Positions 39,946-47,254 of a DNA stretch of 64,000 nucleotides are shown in pieces. A program made the translations under genes and the position numbers. Source of the stretch: Pseudomonas sp. A-1 (GTDB lineage: Bacteria > Pseudomonadota > Gammaproteobacteria > Pseudomonadales > Pseudomonadaceae); contig NZ_SSTC01000001.1 of the NCBI RefSeq assembly GCF_004801855.1, positions 1-64,000 of the forward strand, given 5' to 3'. The notes below the pieces were generated by a model. The model saw nothing but the letters and a program-made list of their open reading frames with translations. It had not been told where the DNA came from and did not search any database. Within the stretch, counting starts at the first letter, position 1. The number at the start of each line of letters is the position of its first letter.

Positions 39946-40464
39946 TCAGCTCCTCAGCTCCGGCAGGGGTTCCTCGCGCGGCACGAAGTGCAGCGCCAGG
40001 CCGTTGTTGCACCAGCGCTCGCCGCGCGGCGGCGGGCCGTCGTCGAACACATGCCCCTGATGCCCGCCGCAGCGCGCGCAGTGGTATTCGCTGCGCGGCC
40101 AGAACAGCCTGAAGTCGCGCCGGCGGCCGATGTGCGCGAGGTCGAGCGGCTGGGTGAAGCTCGGCCAGCCGGTGCCGCTGTCGTACTTGTGGCGGCTGTC
40201 GAACAGCGGCAGGTAGCAGGCGGCGCAGACGAAGGTGCCGTCGCGGTGTTCGTCGTTCAGCGGGCTGCTGCCGGCCGGCTCGGTGTCCTCCTCGAACAGC
40301 ACGCGCCAGGCTGCCGGCGGCAGCAGGGCACGCCACTCCTCGGGCGGCTTGTCCAGCCGGGCAACCGTGGCGAGGGGCGTTGCCCGCGCCGGGCGGATGC
40401 CGCGCTCCAGCAGTGCCCAGGCGGGCAGCAGGGCGATGGCCCGCAGCAGATGGCGGCGATGCAT
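39946..40464 (-). CDS. msrB: peptide methionine sulfoxide reductase MsrB, exported form
   Basis: A 172-residue MsrB that reduces Met-R-sulfoxide. The N-terminus MHRRHLLRAIALLPAW resembles a twin-arginine or Sec signal ending near ARA (28). The catalytic domain has two zinc CxxC pairs (Cys80/Cys83 and Cys129/Cys132), 'YDSGTGWPSF' and the catalytic Cys152 in RWCNNG. Family members usually read R(Y/W)CxNS; Ser is Gly here. With msrA it would repair oxidised methionines in the periplasm. The start at 40464 follows GGAGGTGTCGCC. Confidence 0.9.
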   Translation of the reverse strand: MHRRHLLRAIALLPAWALLERGIRPARATPLATVARLDKPPEEWRALLPPAAWRVLFEEDTEPAGSSPLNDEHRDGTFVCAACYLPLFDSRHKYDSGTGWPSFTQPLDLAHIGRRRDFRLFWPRSEYHCARCGGHQGHVFDDGPPPRGERWCNNGLALHFVPREEPLPELRS

Positions 40465-40970
40465 GGCGACACCTCCGGGAGGATGCTCTGTGCAAATATT
40501 AGACAGCCTGGCGCGGCGCCGTTCCCGCTTGCGGGCCGGCGGCATCCTCGGCTGCCGATGGACGGTCGCCGACCGGGCCGAGATTCGCCCGGCAGCACGA
40601 CGCTCGCCGTGATTTGTGCAAGCCATCCCGGGAGGAGGCTCGTCAGCGCCTGGCCGGATGCGCAGCCCTGCAACCATCTCGTGCGAAATCAGCTGCTTGC
40701 GGCGGGATCGCAGAGGTTTCCACCTGCCCCGCGGCGTGGTCGAAGGGCCGGCAGGTGCCGGGCGGTTCCATGAAAAATGCAATCTTGTCTATGAAAGGTG
40801 CATTCTGTCACCGTCGATGCCATCACATAATGCGCCCCGGATTGCTGGAAGCATGCAGGCAGAGTGCCTGCGGATCGACCAGACTGAATTGATCCTGGCA
40901 GTTGGGCATTTGCCGCGACCCGCAGGTGGCGGCAGACACAATAAGTATCGACCGGTATAGACAGACAGCC
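40465..40970. other. 506-bp intergenic region upstream of the flavin monooxygenase
   Basis: Divergent gap between msrB (minus) and the flavin monooxygenase (plus). Small open frames exist on the plus strand but have no ribosome site or recognisable protein. The notable content is a tandem repeat with a possible promoter at 40770-40831, described separately; nothing else was recognised. Confidence 0.6.
40770..40831 (+). promoter_or_regulatory. tandem 21-bp-spaced activator sites and -10
   Basis: Two direct repeats, ATGAAAAATGCAATCT (40770-40785) and ATGAAAGGTGCATTCT (40791-40806), match at 13 of 16 positions and are exactly 21 bp (two helical turns) apart. Each contains TGCA. The second abuts the -35 position of a CATAAT hexamer (40826-40831). 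This is the arrangement of AraC/XylS-type activator sites. A leader of about 130 bases would run to the monooxygenase ATG. The activator is not in the window. Confidence 0.45.
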
Positions 40971-42140
40971 ATGAAAAGAGCGAACCCCCTTCTCGAGAAA
41001 CTGCAAACCATCCTGCCGGCCATCGCAGCCAACGCCGCCCGTGCGGAGCTCGAGCGCAAGGTCCCGGACGAGAACATCGCTCTGCTGAAGAGCATCGGCA
41101 TGCACCGCGCCTTCCAGCCCAAGGCCTACGGCGGTCTGGAAATATCCCTGCCGGAATTCACCGACTGCGTGGCCGCGCTGGCCGGCGCCTGCGGCGGCAC
41201 CGCCTGGGCCTTCAGCCTGCTGTGCACCCACAGCCACCAGTTGGCCATGTTCCCCAAGCAGCTGCAGGACGAGATCTGGGCTGACAACCCCGATGCCACC
41301 GCCAGCAGCAGCATCGCGCCGTTCAGCACCATCGAGGAAGCCGAGGGCGGCGTGCTGCTCAGCGGCGAGATGGGCTGGAGCAGCGGCTGCGACCACGCCG
41401 AGTGGGCCATCGTCGGCATGCGCCGCAAGAACGCCGAGGGCGAGCTGGTGTACAGCTTCGGCGTGCTGCCGCGCAGCGACTACGAGATCCGCGACGACTG
41501 GTTCTCGGTCGGCATGCGCAGCAGCGGCTCGAAGACCCTGGTGATCAAGAACGCCTTCATCCCCAACCACCGCATCCAGGCGGCCAAGGACATGATGGAA
41601 GGCAAGTCCGCCGGCTTCGGTCTGTACCCGGACAGCAAGATCTTCTATACCCCGTACCGCCCGTACTTCGCCTGCGGCTTCGCCGCCATCAGCCTGGGCG
41701 TCGCCGAGCGCATGCTCACCGCGTTCAAGGAGAAGCAGAAGAACCGCGTGCGCGCCTACACCGGCGCCGCCGTCGGCGCCGCCACCCCGGCGCTGATGCG
41801 CCTGGCCGAGTCGACCCACCAGGTCGCCGCCGCCCGCGCCTTCCTCGAGAAGACCTGGGAAGAGCACGCCGAGTACGGCGAGCGCCACGAGTACCCGAGC
41901 CGCGAGAAGCTGGCCTACTGGCGCACCAACCAGGCCTACGCGGTGAAGATGTGCATCGCCGCCGTCGACCGCCTGTTCGAGGCCGCCGGCGCCACCAGCT
42001 GGTTCGAGAACAGCGAGATCCAGCGCCTGTTCCGCGACTCGCACATGACCGGCGCGCACGCCTACACCGACTACGACGTCTGCGCGCAGATCCTCGGCCG
42101 CGAGCTGATGGGCCTGGAGCCGGACCCGAGCATGGTCTGA
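40971..42140 (+). CDS. flavin-dependent monooxygenase, acyl-CoA dehydrogenase fold (HsaA/HpaH-like)
   Basis: A 389-residue protein with the acyl-CoA dehydrogenase fold of two-component flavin monooxygenases (HsaA, p-hydroxyphenylacetate hydroxylase C2, DszC-like): 'IGMHRAFQPKAYGGLEISLP', 'ACGGTAWAFSLLCTHSHQLA', 'GEMGWSSGCDHAEWAIVG', 'DWFSVGMRSSGSKTLVI' and a C-terminal helix with 'DSHMTGAHAYTDYDVCAQIL'. These enzymes hydroxylate aromatic or heterocyclic substrates with reduced flavin from a separate reductase, which is not adjacent. No catabolic genes surround it. The ATG at 40971 is preferred; an upstream extension is unlike the family. Confidence 0.82.
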   Translation: MKRANPLLEKLQTILPAIAANAARAELERKVPDENIALLKSIGMHRAFQPKAYGGLEISLPEFTDCVAALAGACGGTAWAFSLLCTHSHQLAMFPKQLQDEIWADNPDATASSSIAPFSTIEEAEGGVLLSGEMGWSSGCDHAEWAIVGMRRKNAEGELVYSFGVLPRSDYEIRDDWFSVGMRSSGSKTLVIKNAFIPNHRIQAAKDMMEGKSAGFGLYPDSKIFYTPYRPYFACGFAAISLGVAERMLTAFKEKQKNRVRAYTGAAVGAATPALMRLAESTHQVAAARAFLEKTWEEHAEYGERHEYPSREKLAYWRTNQAYAVKMCIAAVDRLFEAAGATSWFENSEIQRLFRDSHMTGAHAYTDYDVCAQILGRELMGLEPDPSMV

Positions 42141-42157
42141 GTCGCTCCGCAATGAAC

Positions 42158-42190
42158 AAAGGGGGATTGCCGCAAGGCAATCCCCCTTTT
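42158..42190 (+). terminator. strong Rho-independent terminator
   Basis: A perfect 14-bp stem AAAGGGGGATTGCC/GGCAATCCCCCTTT (42158-42171 with 42176-42189) with a GCAA tetraloop and a T-run follows the monooxygenase stop by 17 bp. Because the stem begins with A residues it can also act on the minus strand. Confidence 0.93.
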
Positions 42191-42228
42191 GCTTGCCTGC
42201 GCCACCCGCGGGTGGTGCCGCCCAAGGT

Positions 42229-42561
42229 TCAGTCGATGCGGGTGAAGGTGGCGGTGCCGATGCCTTCGATCTGCTGGATCAGGGTGTCGCCGCCGTCCTC
42301 GACGCGGGCGTGCAGCAGGGTATTGCCCTTGCCGTCGCGGGCGGTGACGTAGCCATCGCGGTGGACCCATTCGGCGATGGCCAGCTTGTTGTCGCCCTCG
42401 CGGATGTACTCCGGGGTCAGCTCGACGGTCGTGCTGCGGACCTTCACGCCCATGGCCTCGGTGGTCATGTCGTAGGTGCCCTCGACGACATTGCCGGCCA
42501 CGGCCGAGCCGGCCAGGGCCGCCAGCAGGAGGGAGAGGGGGGCGAGGGTGCGAATGTGCAT
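42229..42561 (-). CDS. small secreted hypothetical protein
   Basis: A 110-residue protein with a clear Sec signal peptide (1-22, 'LAPLSLLLAALAGSAVAG'), giving a mature periplasmic protein of about 88 residues that looks all-beta ('VEGTYDMTTEAMGVKVRSTT', 'AIAEWVHRDGYVTARDGKG', 'GIGTATFTRID'). No Cys in the mature part and no recognised domain. It is monocistronic, divergent in spirit from its convergent neighbour upstream and separated from the haemoglobin gene by a terminator. Confidence 0.78.
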   Translation of the reverse strand: MHIRTLAPLSLLLAALAGSAVAGNVVEGTYDMTTEAMGVKVRSTTVELTPEYIREGDNKLAIAEWVHRDGYVTARDGKGNTLLHARVEDGGDTLIQQIEGIGTATFTRID

Positions 42562-42732
42562 GGGCGTACCTTCCTGGTCGTTGGCATCTCGTGTCGTGCG
42601 GCCCGCCAGCGGGCAGCGGCGACTGACGAGTCCAGACTAGGCAACGCCATGCAGGGTTTTGTTGATGCAAGTCGTGAAAAAGCCTGCAGTTCGATGAATT
42701 TTCCGTGACAGTCGCGTTTCTTCGGCCAAAGA

Positions 42733-42763
42733 AAACCCCGCGCAGCCAGGCTGGGCGGGGTTT
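42733..42763 (-). terminator. terminator of the truncated haemoglobin gene
   Basis: AAACCCCGC (42733-42741) pairs with GCGGGGTTT (42755-42763); read on the minus strand it follows the haemoglobin stop codon and runs into TTTTC. The T-run side supports minus-strand termination. Confidence 0.85.
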
Positions 42764-42779
42764 CGGGGCGATCCGCGGC

Positions 42780-43175
42780 TCAGGCGCTCGCGGAGCTCTC
42801 GCGGTTGCGGATCATGTCGGCGATGGCATGCATCGGCCGCTCGAGCATCGCCTTGACCTCGTCGCTGGCGCCGACCCGCTCCAGCGCCCGGTTCATGCAC
42901 AGCAGCCACTGGTCGCGCTCCTTCGGGCCGATGGCGTACGGGCGGTGCGGGCCGGTCATGCAGATGCTGCCGTACTTCTGCGCATACAGGGGCGGCCCGC
43001 CCAGCCAGCCGGAGAGGAACTCGAACAGCTTCAGGCGGATCCCCGACAGGTCCTCGCCGTGCATGCGCCGGATGTCCGCCGCCTCCGGCAACTGATCCAT
43101 GCAGTCGTAGAAGGCATCGCACAGGCGGCGCACGCCTTCCTTGCCGCCGAGCAGTTGGTAGGGGGTATGGTTCAT
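42780..43175 (-). CDS. group II truncated haemoglobin
   Basis: A 131-residue 2-over-2 globin. The start 'MNHTPYQLLGGKEGVRRLCD', proximal heme His in 'TGPHRPYAIG' and Trp in 'RDQWLLCMNRAL' (position G8) mark group II (TrHbO-like). These proteins bind O2 or NO and take part in redox or nitrosative protection. Length is normal. It is monocistronic with its own terminator. Confidence 0.92.
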   Translation of the reverse strand: MNHTPYQLLGGKEGVRRLCDAFYDCMDQLPEAADIRRMHGEDLSGIRLKLFEFLSGWLGGPPLYAQKYGSICMTGPHRPYAIGPKERDQWLLCMNRALERVGASDEVKAMLERPMHAIADMIRNRESSASA

Positions 43176-43326
43176 GGCACGACTCCGCCGGGTTGTTCTT
43201 GTGGACGGAGCCGATGGTGCCTGAGTGCCGTGCTGGGGATTTGACCCAGATCAGTGGCCGGCATGCCGCCGCGGAGCGCCCGCGCCCTGGTTGCGCGCGG
43301 ATGTCCCTGGCGGGCGATCGAGGCAG

Positions 43327-43683
43327 CTACTGCTGCGCCGGCAGCCTGCGGGTCATGGGCACCGCCAGCAGATAGCCGATCAGCATGCCGGTCACGTCCG
43401 CCAGCAGATCCTGGTATTCGCCGAAGCGGTAGCCGGTCATCAGCTGCAGGTTCTCGATCAGCACGCCATAGCCCAGCAGGCCGAGCAGCAGGAGCAGGCG
43501 CTGTCCGGGAAAGGCCATGCGCCCGAGGAAGGTGAGCACGGCGAAGGCCAGGACATGATTGCCCTTGTCCCAGCCGGTGCTGAACATTGCCGAAGGATTC
43601 TTCATCAGCGCCAGGACCAGCACGCTCGCCGTGCAGACGGCGAAGGCCAGGATCCAGAGCGCGCGGGGAATACGGAAGAGCAT
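43327..43683 (-). CDS. VanZ-like membrane protein (copy 1)
   Basis: A 118-residue protein with about four membrane helices and the VanZ-like pattern: 'WDKGNHVLAFAVLTFLGRMA' then 'ENLQLMTGYRFGEYQDLLAD'. The role of stand-alone VanZ-like proteins is unknown. It shares about a third or more of its core residues with the second copy at 45.2-45.5 kb. It is divergent from the O-antigen-ligase-like gene, whose start is 113 bp away. Confidence 0.82.
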   Translation of the reverse strand: MLFRIPRALWILAFAVCTASVLVLALMKNPSAMFSTGWDKGNHVLAFAVLTFLGRMAFPGQRLLLLLGLLGYGVLIENLQLMTGYRFGEYQDLLADVTGMLIGYLLAVPMTRRLPAQQ

Positions 43684-43795
43684 CGTGTACCAGTCGGTTG
43701 GTGGAGGAAGGGATGTTCCTTATACTGCCGTGCCTTTCTCAGACCCTGGCAGGTCGGCGAACGAGCCGGCCGCCGCGTACGGATGATCCCGCACA

Positions 43796-45151
43796 ATGCT
43801 TCAGAATTCCAATCGCCTCGAGCGCGTCCTGGTCGCCTCGATCCTGATCCTGCTGGTGTGGCTGCCGCTGCCGCTGGGCAGCAATCGCGAGTGGGCGATG
43901 GGGCTGTTCGTCGCGCTGGTCGGCTTGCTCTCCGGCATCTGGGGATTCGCCAGCCTGCGCAATATCCTGCCGGCGGGCAGGGCCTTCCGGCCGGCACTGC
44001 CGATGTTCGCTTTGTTGCTGTCGAGCCAGGCCTGGGTGGCAGTGCAGTGGCTCGGCGGGCTGACGGTCGACGTCGGCGCCACTATCCAGTATCTGCTGCT
44101 CGGCCTCGCCTACAGCCTGCTGTTCCTGATGGTCGTCAGCCTGTTCCATACCCGCCGGCGCCTGACCCTGCTGCTCAGCGTCGTGGTGATCAGCGGCACC
44201 TTCCAGGCCTTCCACGGCGCCTTCATGACCCTGTCGGGCATCGAGTGGCACCTGCTCACGGCCAAGACCAGCTATACCGGCGATGCCACCGGCACCTACG
44301 TCAACCGCAATCACCTGGCGGGCTATCTGGAACTCACCCTGGCGTGCGGCATCGGTCTCCTGCTGGCGCTGCGGGACGGTCGGCCGTTCCGCTGGCTCAA
44401 CCTGCTGGAGATGCTCATGGGGCCCAAGGCGCGGCTGCGCCTGGCACTGGTGATCATGGTGATCGCCCTGGTGATGACCCACTCGCGCGGTGGCAATGCG
44501 GCCTTCTTCACGGCGCTGATGCTCGTCGGTGGTGTGTTCGTCCTGCGCGACAAGGGCAACCGTCTGCGCAACGGCCTGATCCTGGCCAGCATCCTGGTCA
44601 TCGACGTGCTGGTGATCAGCCAGTACTTCGGCCTGGAGCGACTCAAGGACCGTGTGCTGAATACCCGGCTGACCGACGTGGTGGTGGATGGCGAAGTGGT
44701 GCAGCAGGCCAACGAGGTGCGCGACGACGTGTTCCTCTACGCCATCCCGCTGGCCCAGGACCGGCCGCTGACCGGCCAGGGTGCGGGCAGCTTCGAGTCG
44801 GTGTTCCCCAAATACCCGGGAGAGGACATCCGCCTGCACTTCGACCATGCGCACAACGACTACCTGCAGTTCTTCATCGAGTATGGCGTGCTCGGCTGCC
44901 TGCCGCTGCTGGCCTTCGTGCTGCTGGCGCTGTGGCGGGCGCTGCAGGCGCTGTGGCGGCGCGAGTCGCTGTACCGCAGCGGGGTGGGTTTCGGCGCGGC
45001 GATGGGCATAGTCGCCCTGGCCATCCACTCGCTGACCGACTTCAACCTGCAGATCCCGGCCAATGCCGCGACCCTGGTGGTGCTCTGCGCCATCGCCGTG
45101 CTGGCCAACCAGCACAGCAATCCGCGGCGCCGCTCCGCAGCGCTCGAATGA
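43796..45151 (+). CDS. O-antigen ligase/polymerase family protein (Wzy_C)
   Basis: A 451-residue polytopic membrane protein with ten or more helices. The Wzy_C/WaaL features are a large periplasmic loop and the 'YVNRNHLAGYLELTLACGIG' and 'FDHAHNDYLQFFIEYGVLG' segments; the His-rich HAHNDYLQ motif is the hallmark of O-antigen ligases. It would join or polymerise undecaprenyl-linked glycans at the periplasmic face. Unlike the polymerase candidate at 58.9 kb it has native high GC, so it probably belongs to the core genome. It is flanked on both sides by opposite-strand VanZ-like genes. Confidence 0.88.
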   Translation: MLQNSNRLERVLVASILILLVWLPLPLGSNREWAMGLFVALVGLLSGIWGFASLRNILPAGRAFRPALPMFALLLSSQAWVAVQWLGGLTVDVGATIQYLLLGLAYSLLFLMVVSLFHTRRRLTLLLSVVVISGTFQAFHGAFMTLSGIEWHLLTAKTSYTGDATGTYVNRNHLAGYLELTLACGIGLLLALRDGRPFRWLNLLEMLMGPKARLRLALVIMVIALVMTHSRGGNAAFFTALMLVGGVFVLRDKGNRLRNGLILASILVIDVLVISQYFGLERLKDRVLNTRLTDVVVDGEVVQQANEVRDDVFLYAIPLAQDRPLTGQGAGSFESVFPKYPGEDIRLHFDHAHNDYLQFFIEYGVLGCLPLLAFVLLALWRALQALWRRESLYRSGVGFGAAMGIVALAIHSLTDFNLQIPANAATLVVLCAIAVLANQHSNPRRRSAALE

Positions 45152-45164
45152 GCCGGGGAGTGGC

Positions 45165-45512
45165 CTAGGACGAAGGGGCGAGTCGCCGGCACACGGCCTG
45201 CGTGCCGCGCCAGACCAGCCAGGCCAACCCCACCCCCATCAGGTTGGCGGCGATGTCCAGCGCGCTGAACTGGCGGGCGGGTTGCAGGTAGTGCTGCAGC
45301 CACTCCAGCGAGGGTGCCAGGGCCAGCAGGAGGAGCCACAACAGCCAGCCCGGCAGCCGCTGGAAGGCCTGCCGGGCGGTCAGCGCCAGGCAGGCGAAGG
45401 CCAGCAGGTGCAGGACCTTGTCCGACTCATCGAACAGCTGCGGCGGCGATTCCGGGCGGAACAGGCCATAGGCAAGCGCCAGGCAGCAGCTTGCGAACAA
45501 AATTAGTCTCAA
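45165..45512 (-). CDS. VanZ-like membrane protein (copy 2)
   Basis: A VanZ-like membrane protein, 115 residues from a TTG start preceded by GAAGGG, or 139 if an upstream TTG is used. The shorter form avoids overlap with the next gene's 3' end and begins at the first membrane helix ('LRLILFASCCLALAYGLF'). It shows 'DKVLHLLAFACLALTARQAF' and 'LEWLQHYLQPARQFSALDIAAN', matching copy 1. It is convergent with the ligase-like gene (13 bp between stops). Confidence 0.75.
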   Translation of the reverse strand: MRLILFASCCLALAYGLFRPESPPQLFDESDKVLHLLAFACLALTARQAFQRLPGWLLWLLLLALAPSLEWLQHYLQPARQFSALDIAANLMGVGLAWLVWRGTQAVCRRLAPSS

Positions 45513-45549
45513 GCGGATATACCCTTCGTGAGGGGCGGCATGCGCACGG

Positions 45550-47109
45550 CTATGCGCATCCGGACTGCAGGGTCTGCGTGGCAAAGCCCACCACGCTGCG
45601 GCTGTCGCGGCAGAATTCCACGCCGATCAGGTGGATGGGCTCGCCGCGGGCGCGGTACTTGTCGGCGTAGCCGCGCGCCCTGAGCTGCTCCAAAGCATGG
45701 CCCTCGGGCACCAGCTCGACCACCTTGAATTCGAACAGGTAGACGTTGCCGTTGAACAGTACAGCCATGTCGATGCGCCCGCGGTTGGTGGAGTCCTCCA
45801 GGCGGATATCAAGGCCCAGCGCGGCGAAGTGACTGTAGAACACGCTGGCGTAGTAACCCTCGTACTGGGCGATGGGGTTGTTGCGGTACCAGTCGTGGGG
45901 AATGCTGGCGAAGAAGGCGCTGAACAGCGCCTGCAGACCAGCGAAATCGTTGGCCAGCAGCAGATCGTACAGCTGCGGCACATGGATGCCGTGGCGCGCC
46001 GGATCGTCCGACCAGGCCTGCAGCAGAGCCCCGTTCAGGCTGCTGCGCACTTCCTGGTTGGGGTAGCGCAGGCGCATCTGCATCAGGCCCGGCAGGCGGC
46101 GCACCGAGTCGATGGTCAGGTAGCCCGCCTGGAACATCAGCGCCTCGGTCGGGATGTGGTCGACATCGAAGCTCGACAGCAGCGACTCCAGCGCCACCAT
46201 CTGCTCCAGATCCGGGGTGAAGGTCTGCCGCTGGGTGAGCAGGTCGACCAGAAAGGTCGGCGTGCCCGTCTCGAACCAGAACGGGCGGAACTCGCGCTTC
46301 TGGAACAGCAGCAGCAGGTCGAAGGGGTTGTAGACCGACTCGCCGGTCCAGTTGTAGCCGTTGTACCAGACGCGGATCTCGTCGCGATCCAGTCCCGGCA
46401 GCTCCGGTGCGAACACCTGGTCCACATCGGCGTCGGTATAACCGCAGATCGCCGAATAGCGGCCATCGATGGTGATGTCGTTGAGGTTGTTCAGCCCGGA
46501 GAACAGGCTGACCTTGCTGAACTTGGACACGCCGGTGAGCATGGCGAAGCGGATATGGGCGTCGCTGTCCTTGATCACCGAATACAGGTTGCGCAGCTCG
46601 TCGCGGATCTCGCGGGCAATCTCCGGGCGGCCGAGGTTGTCGAGGATCGGCTTGTCGTACTCGTCGACCAGCACCACCACCCGCTCGCCGGCCGCGGTGC
46701 AGGCGTGGCGGATCAGTTCGGCGAGGATGCCAGCCAGCGACTGGCTGCGGCAGACGATCCCCAGGCGCTCCTGCTGCTCCTGCAGCAGTTCGCGGCTACG
46801 CTGCTCCAGCGCGGCCAGGCTGGTCAGCACGCCGCCCCCGAAGCTGATGCGGATCACCGGATGGCGCCGGCTCCAGTCCCACTGGTCATGCGCCGCCAGG
46901 CCGCGAAACAGCGGCTCGTTGCCGGCGAACAGTTCGGCCAGGGTATCGATGAACAGGCTCTTGCCGAAGCGGCGCGGGCGGGAGAGGAAGTAGTACTTGC
47001 CCTCGTCGATCAGTTGCAGTGCTATCGCGGTCTTGTCGACGTAGTAATAGCCCTCCTCGCGGATCTCGCGGAAGGTCTGGATGCCGATGGGCAGTTTCTT
47101 GCGTTGCAT
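45550..47109 (-). CDS. AAA-ATPase-like/PD-(D/E)XK nuclease family protein (DUF1703)
   Basis: A 519-residue protein of the AAA-ATPase_like plus DUF1703 type. The N-terminal P-loop is RPRRFGKS (44-51), followed by 'VVVLVDEYDKPI' (Walker B) and 'FAMLTGVSKFSKVSLFSGLN'. The C-terminal domain has a PD-(D/E)XK nuclease core: Asp447 in GRIDMAV and Glu460-x-Lys462 in LFEFKV. These proteins are widespread, often multicopy and laterally transferred; a role in mobile-element biology or defence is suspected but unproved. The ATG at 47109 starts the conserved 'MQRKKLPIGIQTFREIREEG'. Its base composition matches the core genome. Confidence 0.87.
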   Translation of the reverse strand: MQRKKLPIGIQTFREIREEGYYYVDKTAIALQLIDEGKYYFLSRPRRFGKSLFIDTLAELFAGNEPLFRGLAAHDQWDWSRRHPVIRISFGGGVLTSLAALEQRSRELLQEQQERLGIVCRSQSLAGILAELIRHACTAAGERVVVLVDEYDKPILDNLGRPEIAREIRDELRNLYSVIKDSDAHIRFAMLTGVSKFSKVSLFSGLNNLNDITIDGRYSAICGYTDADVDQVFAPELPGLDRDEIRVWYNGYNWTGESVYNPFDLLLLFQKREFRPFWFETGTPTFLVDLLTQRQTFTPDLEQMVALESLLSSFDVDHIPTEALMFQAGYLTIDSVRRLPGLMQMRLRYPNQEVRSSLNGALLQAWSDDPARHGIHVPQLYDLLLANDFAGLQALFSAFFASIPHDWYRNNPIAQYEGYYASVFYSHFAALGLDIRLEDSTNRGRIDMAVLFNGNVYLFEFKVVELVPEGHALEQLRARGYADKYRARGEPIHLIGVEFCRDSRSVVGFATQTLQSGCA

Positions 47110-47254
47110 GATCAAGACCGGGGCAGGAAGCGATTGTCGCGATTGTAGCCCTTCGCGCAGGTCCGGCCGAGCGCCTGGCCGCAAACGCAATGGCCGCCGG
47201 CAGCGGTTGTCCTGCTGCCAGCGGCCATGCGTCTGCGCGGCGAGTGTGTGGCCG

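Noticed and set aside
40614-40960. Short plus-strand open frames upstream of the flavin monooxygenase
   Set aside because: No ribosome sites, composition unlike the genes, and they overlap the tandem regulatory repeats.
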